Assembly (NCBI GenBank): GCA_947172645.1
Contig: CAMWBY010000003.1
Coordinates: 62,001 to 126,000, forward strand
Source: an uncultured Lachnospiraceae bacterium
GTDB taxonomy: Bacteria > Bacillota > Clostridia > Lachnospirales > Lachnospiraceae
Direction of reading: 5' to 3'
Length of the DNA: 64,000 nucleotides
Below the pieces are notes generated by a model. It made no database searches, was not told where the DNA came from, and saw only the letters and a list, made by a program, of their open reading frames with translations. Below, one piece after another: positions 62,605-64,000 of the stretch (the first letter of the stretch is position 1; every line of letters begins with the position of its first letter). The position numbers and the translations under genes are program-made.

Positions 62605-62895
62605 TTATCTTGGCAGTACAATCTTAGGATTTTTCTTATCGGGCTTGTAAAGAACGATTTTTTTGCCGATTACCTGTACAATCTGGGAATGAGTCCTCTC
62701 GGATATCATTTCTGCAATCTCATTGGGGTCATCCGCACAGTTTTTGAGTACTGCGATTTTAACAAGTTCTCTGGTGTTGAATGCCTCTGCAATCGCAGTA
62801 GTAAATTCAGGCGTCAGGCTGGACTTACCCACTTGGAAAGTGGGATTTAAGGCGCTGGCCAGACTTTTTAAATAAGCTCTTTGTTTACTTGTCAT
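62605..62895 (-). CDS. yhbY: YhbY-family RNA-binding protein (CRM domain)
   Basis: A 96-residue CRM-domain protein. TSKQRAYLKSLASALNPTFQVGK and VQVIGKKIVLYKPDKK are the family's characteristic blocks, and the GxxG loop is seen as VGKSS. Members associate with pre-50S ribosomes. ATG 62895 is preferred over TTG 62907. It lies just after obgE. Confidence 0.94.
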   Translation of the reverse strand: MTSKQRAYLKSLASALNPTFQVGKSSLTPEFTTAIAEAFNTRELVKIAVLKNCADDPNEIAEMISERTHSQIVQVIGKKIVLYKPDKKNPKIVLPR

Positions 62896-63009
62896 AATTT
62901 GTACCAAGCCTCAAGCGAAAATGCTTGCATTTTACCCTTTCTTCTTTTTTCTTTCACCCTTTATCTCCATTATCAGCTTATCAGGGTGATGTTTTTTACC
63001 TCTGAATCA

Positions 63010-64000
63010 TTATTTGTAATAATCAAAGGACAGACCATACATCCTGACAGTGTCGCCCTCTTCAATTCCCAACTGTTCCAATTGCTTTAGAATGCCGTTA
63101 TCCTTTAAGAAGTCTTGGAAAAATTTAAATCCCTTTTCAGATTCCAGGTTTGTATAGGAAAGCATCTTTTCGATTCGGGGGCCTTCCACCACATAAGCAT
63201 CTTCTTCTTCATCATAAACCACTGTAAAAGGCTCGTTTTCCGTGCTGAAATGGTATTCCGGAAAAAATTCCTGTTCAAAGACGATGGGCTGCGCGTCCAA
63301 TGTTTCTAACTTATTGTTGATAGCGTACAACAAATCCCGCAGTCCCTGCCCGCTGATGGCTGATATGGCATAGACAGGAATACCCTTCGGCTCAAATTCT
63401 TCTTTTATCTTTGCTACCGGGTCTTCTTCCGTAAATATCATGTCTGTTTTGTTGGCGGCAATCATCTGAGGCCTTTTTGCCAAATCTGCATTGTAGGCTT
63501 CCAATTCTTTGTTGATGGCATAGATGTCCTCAATGGGGTCGCGGCCTTCGGTGGAAGCCGCATCAACGATATGCACAATCAGTCTCGTGCGCTCGATGTG
63601 GCGAAGGAACTCGTGTCCGAGGCCGACTCCTTCCGATGCGCCTTCAATCAGGCCAGGGATGTCCGCGATGACAAATCCCTTGGCGTCTTCTAAATCCACT
63701 ACGCCGAGATTCGGGTTTAAGGTCGTAAAATGGTAGTTGGCAATTTTCGGCCTGGCATTGGTTACCTTGGAAAGAAAAGTGGATTTCCCCACATTCGGGA
63801 AGCCGACCAGTCCTACATCGGCAATCACTTTCAGCTCCAACAGAAGTTCCAGTTCCTGGGCAGGCTGACCGGGCTGTGCATATCTTGGCGCCTGCATGGT
63901 GCTTGTGGCATAATGTTGGTTACCGCTGCCGCCTCTGCCGCCGCTTAGAAGAAGAAACCGGCGGTTTTCCCCGGACATATCGGTTATCACTTGTCCGCTT
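63010..64000 (-). CDS. obgE: GTPase ObgE, 5' end outside the window
   Basis: The frame is open to the window edge and begins here within the glycine-rich Obg fold (GGRGGSGNQHYATST). The G domain has GFPNVGKST, DIPGLIEGAS, NKTD and SAISG; the C-terminal 80 residues form the OCT domain. Obg GTPases act in 50S assembly and stress response. Missing are roughly the first 95-100 residues. Confidence 0.97.
   Translation of the reverse strand, partial: SGQVITDMSGENRRFLLLSGGRGGSGNQHYATSTMQAPRYAQPGQPAQELELLLELKVIADVGLVGFPNVGKSTFLSKVTNARPKIANYHFTTLNPNLGVVDLEDAKGFVIADIPGLIEGASEGVGLGHEFLRHIERTRLIVHIVDAASTEGRDPIEDIYAINKELEAYNADLAKRPQMIAANKTDMIFTEEDPVAKIKEEFEPKGIPVYAISAISGQGLRDLLYAINNKLETLDAQPIVFEQEFFPEYHFSTENEPFTVVYDEEEDAYVVEGPRIEKMLSYTNLESEKGFKFFQDFLKDNGILKQLEQLGIEEGDTVRMYGLSFDYYK

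Noticed and set aside
1-64000. CRISPR arrays, tRNA or rRNA genes and intact insertion sequences
   Set aside because: No regularly spaced repeats, cloverleaf-like segments with CCA ends, rRNA signatures or transposase frames were seen.

Overview
The window is chromosomal DNA of a Gram-positive gut-type Clostridia, most likely a Lachnospiraceae member. This is inferred from gene order (mreBCD-PBP2-minCDE-rodA-mgsA, ylmE-sepF-lspA-rluD, lexA divergent from a YneA-like gene, and obgE-yhbY-nadD-yqeK-rsfS), from strong GGAGG-type ribosome binding sites and from frequent TTG/GTG starts. It falls into two parts with very different sequence character.

Positions 1 to about 22.4 kb are the late half of a siphovirus-type prophage, all on the + strand. 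The order is HNH endonuclease, small and large terminase, portal, ClpP-like prohead protease, HK97-fold capsid, four head-tail joining proteins, tail tube, tail chaperone pair with a CCCAAAC -1 frameshift site, tape measure, Dit, Gp37-like tail protein, baseplate or fibre protein, DGR cassette, small late proteins, holin and glucosaminidase endolysin. Integrase, repressor and replication genes are not in the window and presumably lie to its left.

The most notable system is a complete diversity-generating retroelement (DGR) at 16.4-19.8 kb: a C-type-lectin-like target protein whose last codons form the variable repeat (VR), an Avd-like accessory gene, a template repeat (TR) and a DGR-type reverse transcriptase. 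VR and TR are 124 bp long and differ at 11 positions. Every difference falls on a TR adenine, and 8 of 10 Asn codons in TR are changed in VR. This is the signature of adenine-directed mutagenic retrohoming, and it suggests the phage diversifies its receptor-binding tip.

The prophage ends inside or next to miaB. Two observations point to the junction lying in the miaB 5' end. GATC is abundant in the prophage (18 in about the first kilobase), but I found none from 22389 to the window end. The two rightmost GATC sites lie just before and within the first codons of miaB. The absence of GATC from about 41.6 kb of host DNA is itself remarkable.

Positions 22.3-64 kb are host housekeeping genes. They comprise mismatch repair and tRNA modification (miaB, mutS, mutL, miaA), a PLP lyase-like gene, and radC. 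These are followed by the rod-shape and septum-placement cluster, methylglyoxal synthase and a D,D-carboxypeptidase, then a division cluster (ylmE, sepF) with aroB, lspA and rluD. Next come cstA, a BlaI/M56 sensor pair with a clear promoter and operator, a cytidylate-kinase-like gene, and a group with dtd, an AI-2E family permease, a TtcA-like gene and a tyrosine recombinase. The window closes with the SOS pair yneA/lexA and a minus-strand group ending in a partial obgE. No rRNA, tRNA, CRISPR array or intact insertion sequence was seen. No gene-free stretch much exceeds 300 bases; the longest (18273-18575) holds the DGR template repeat.
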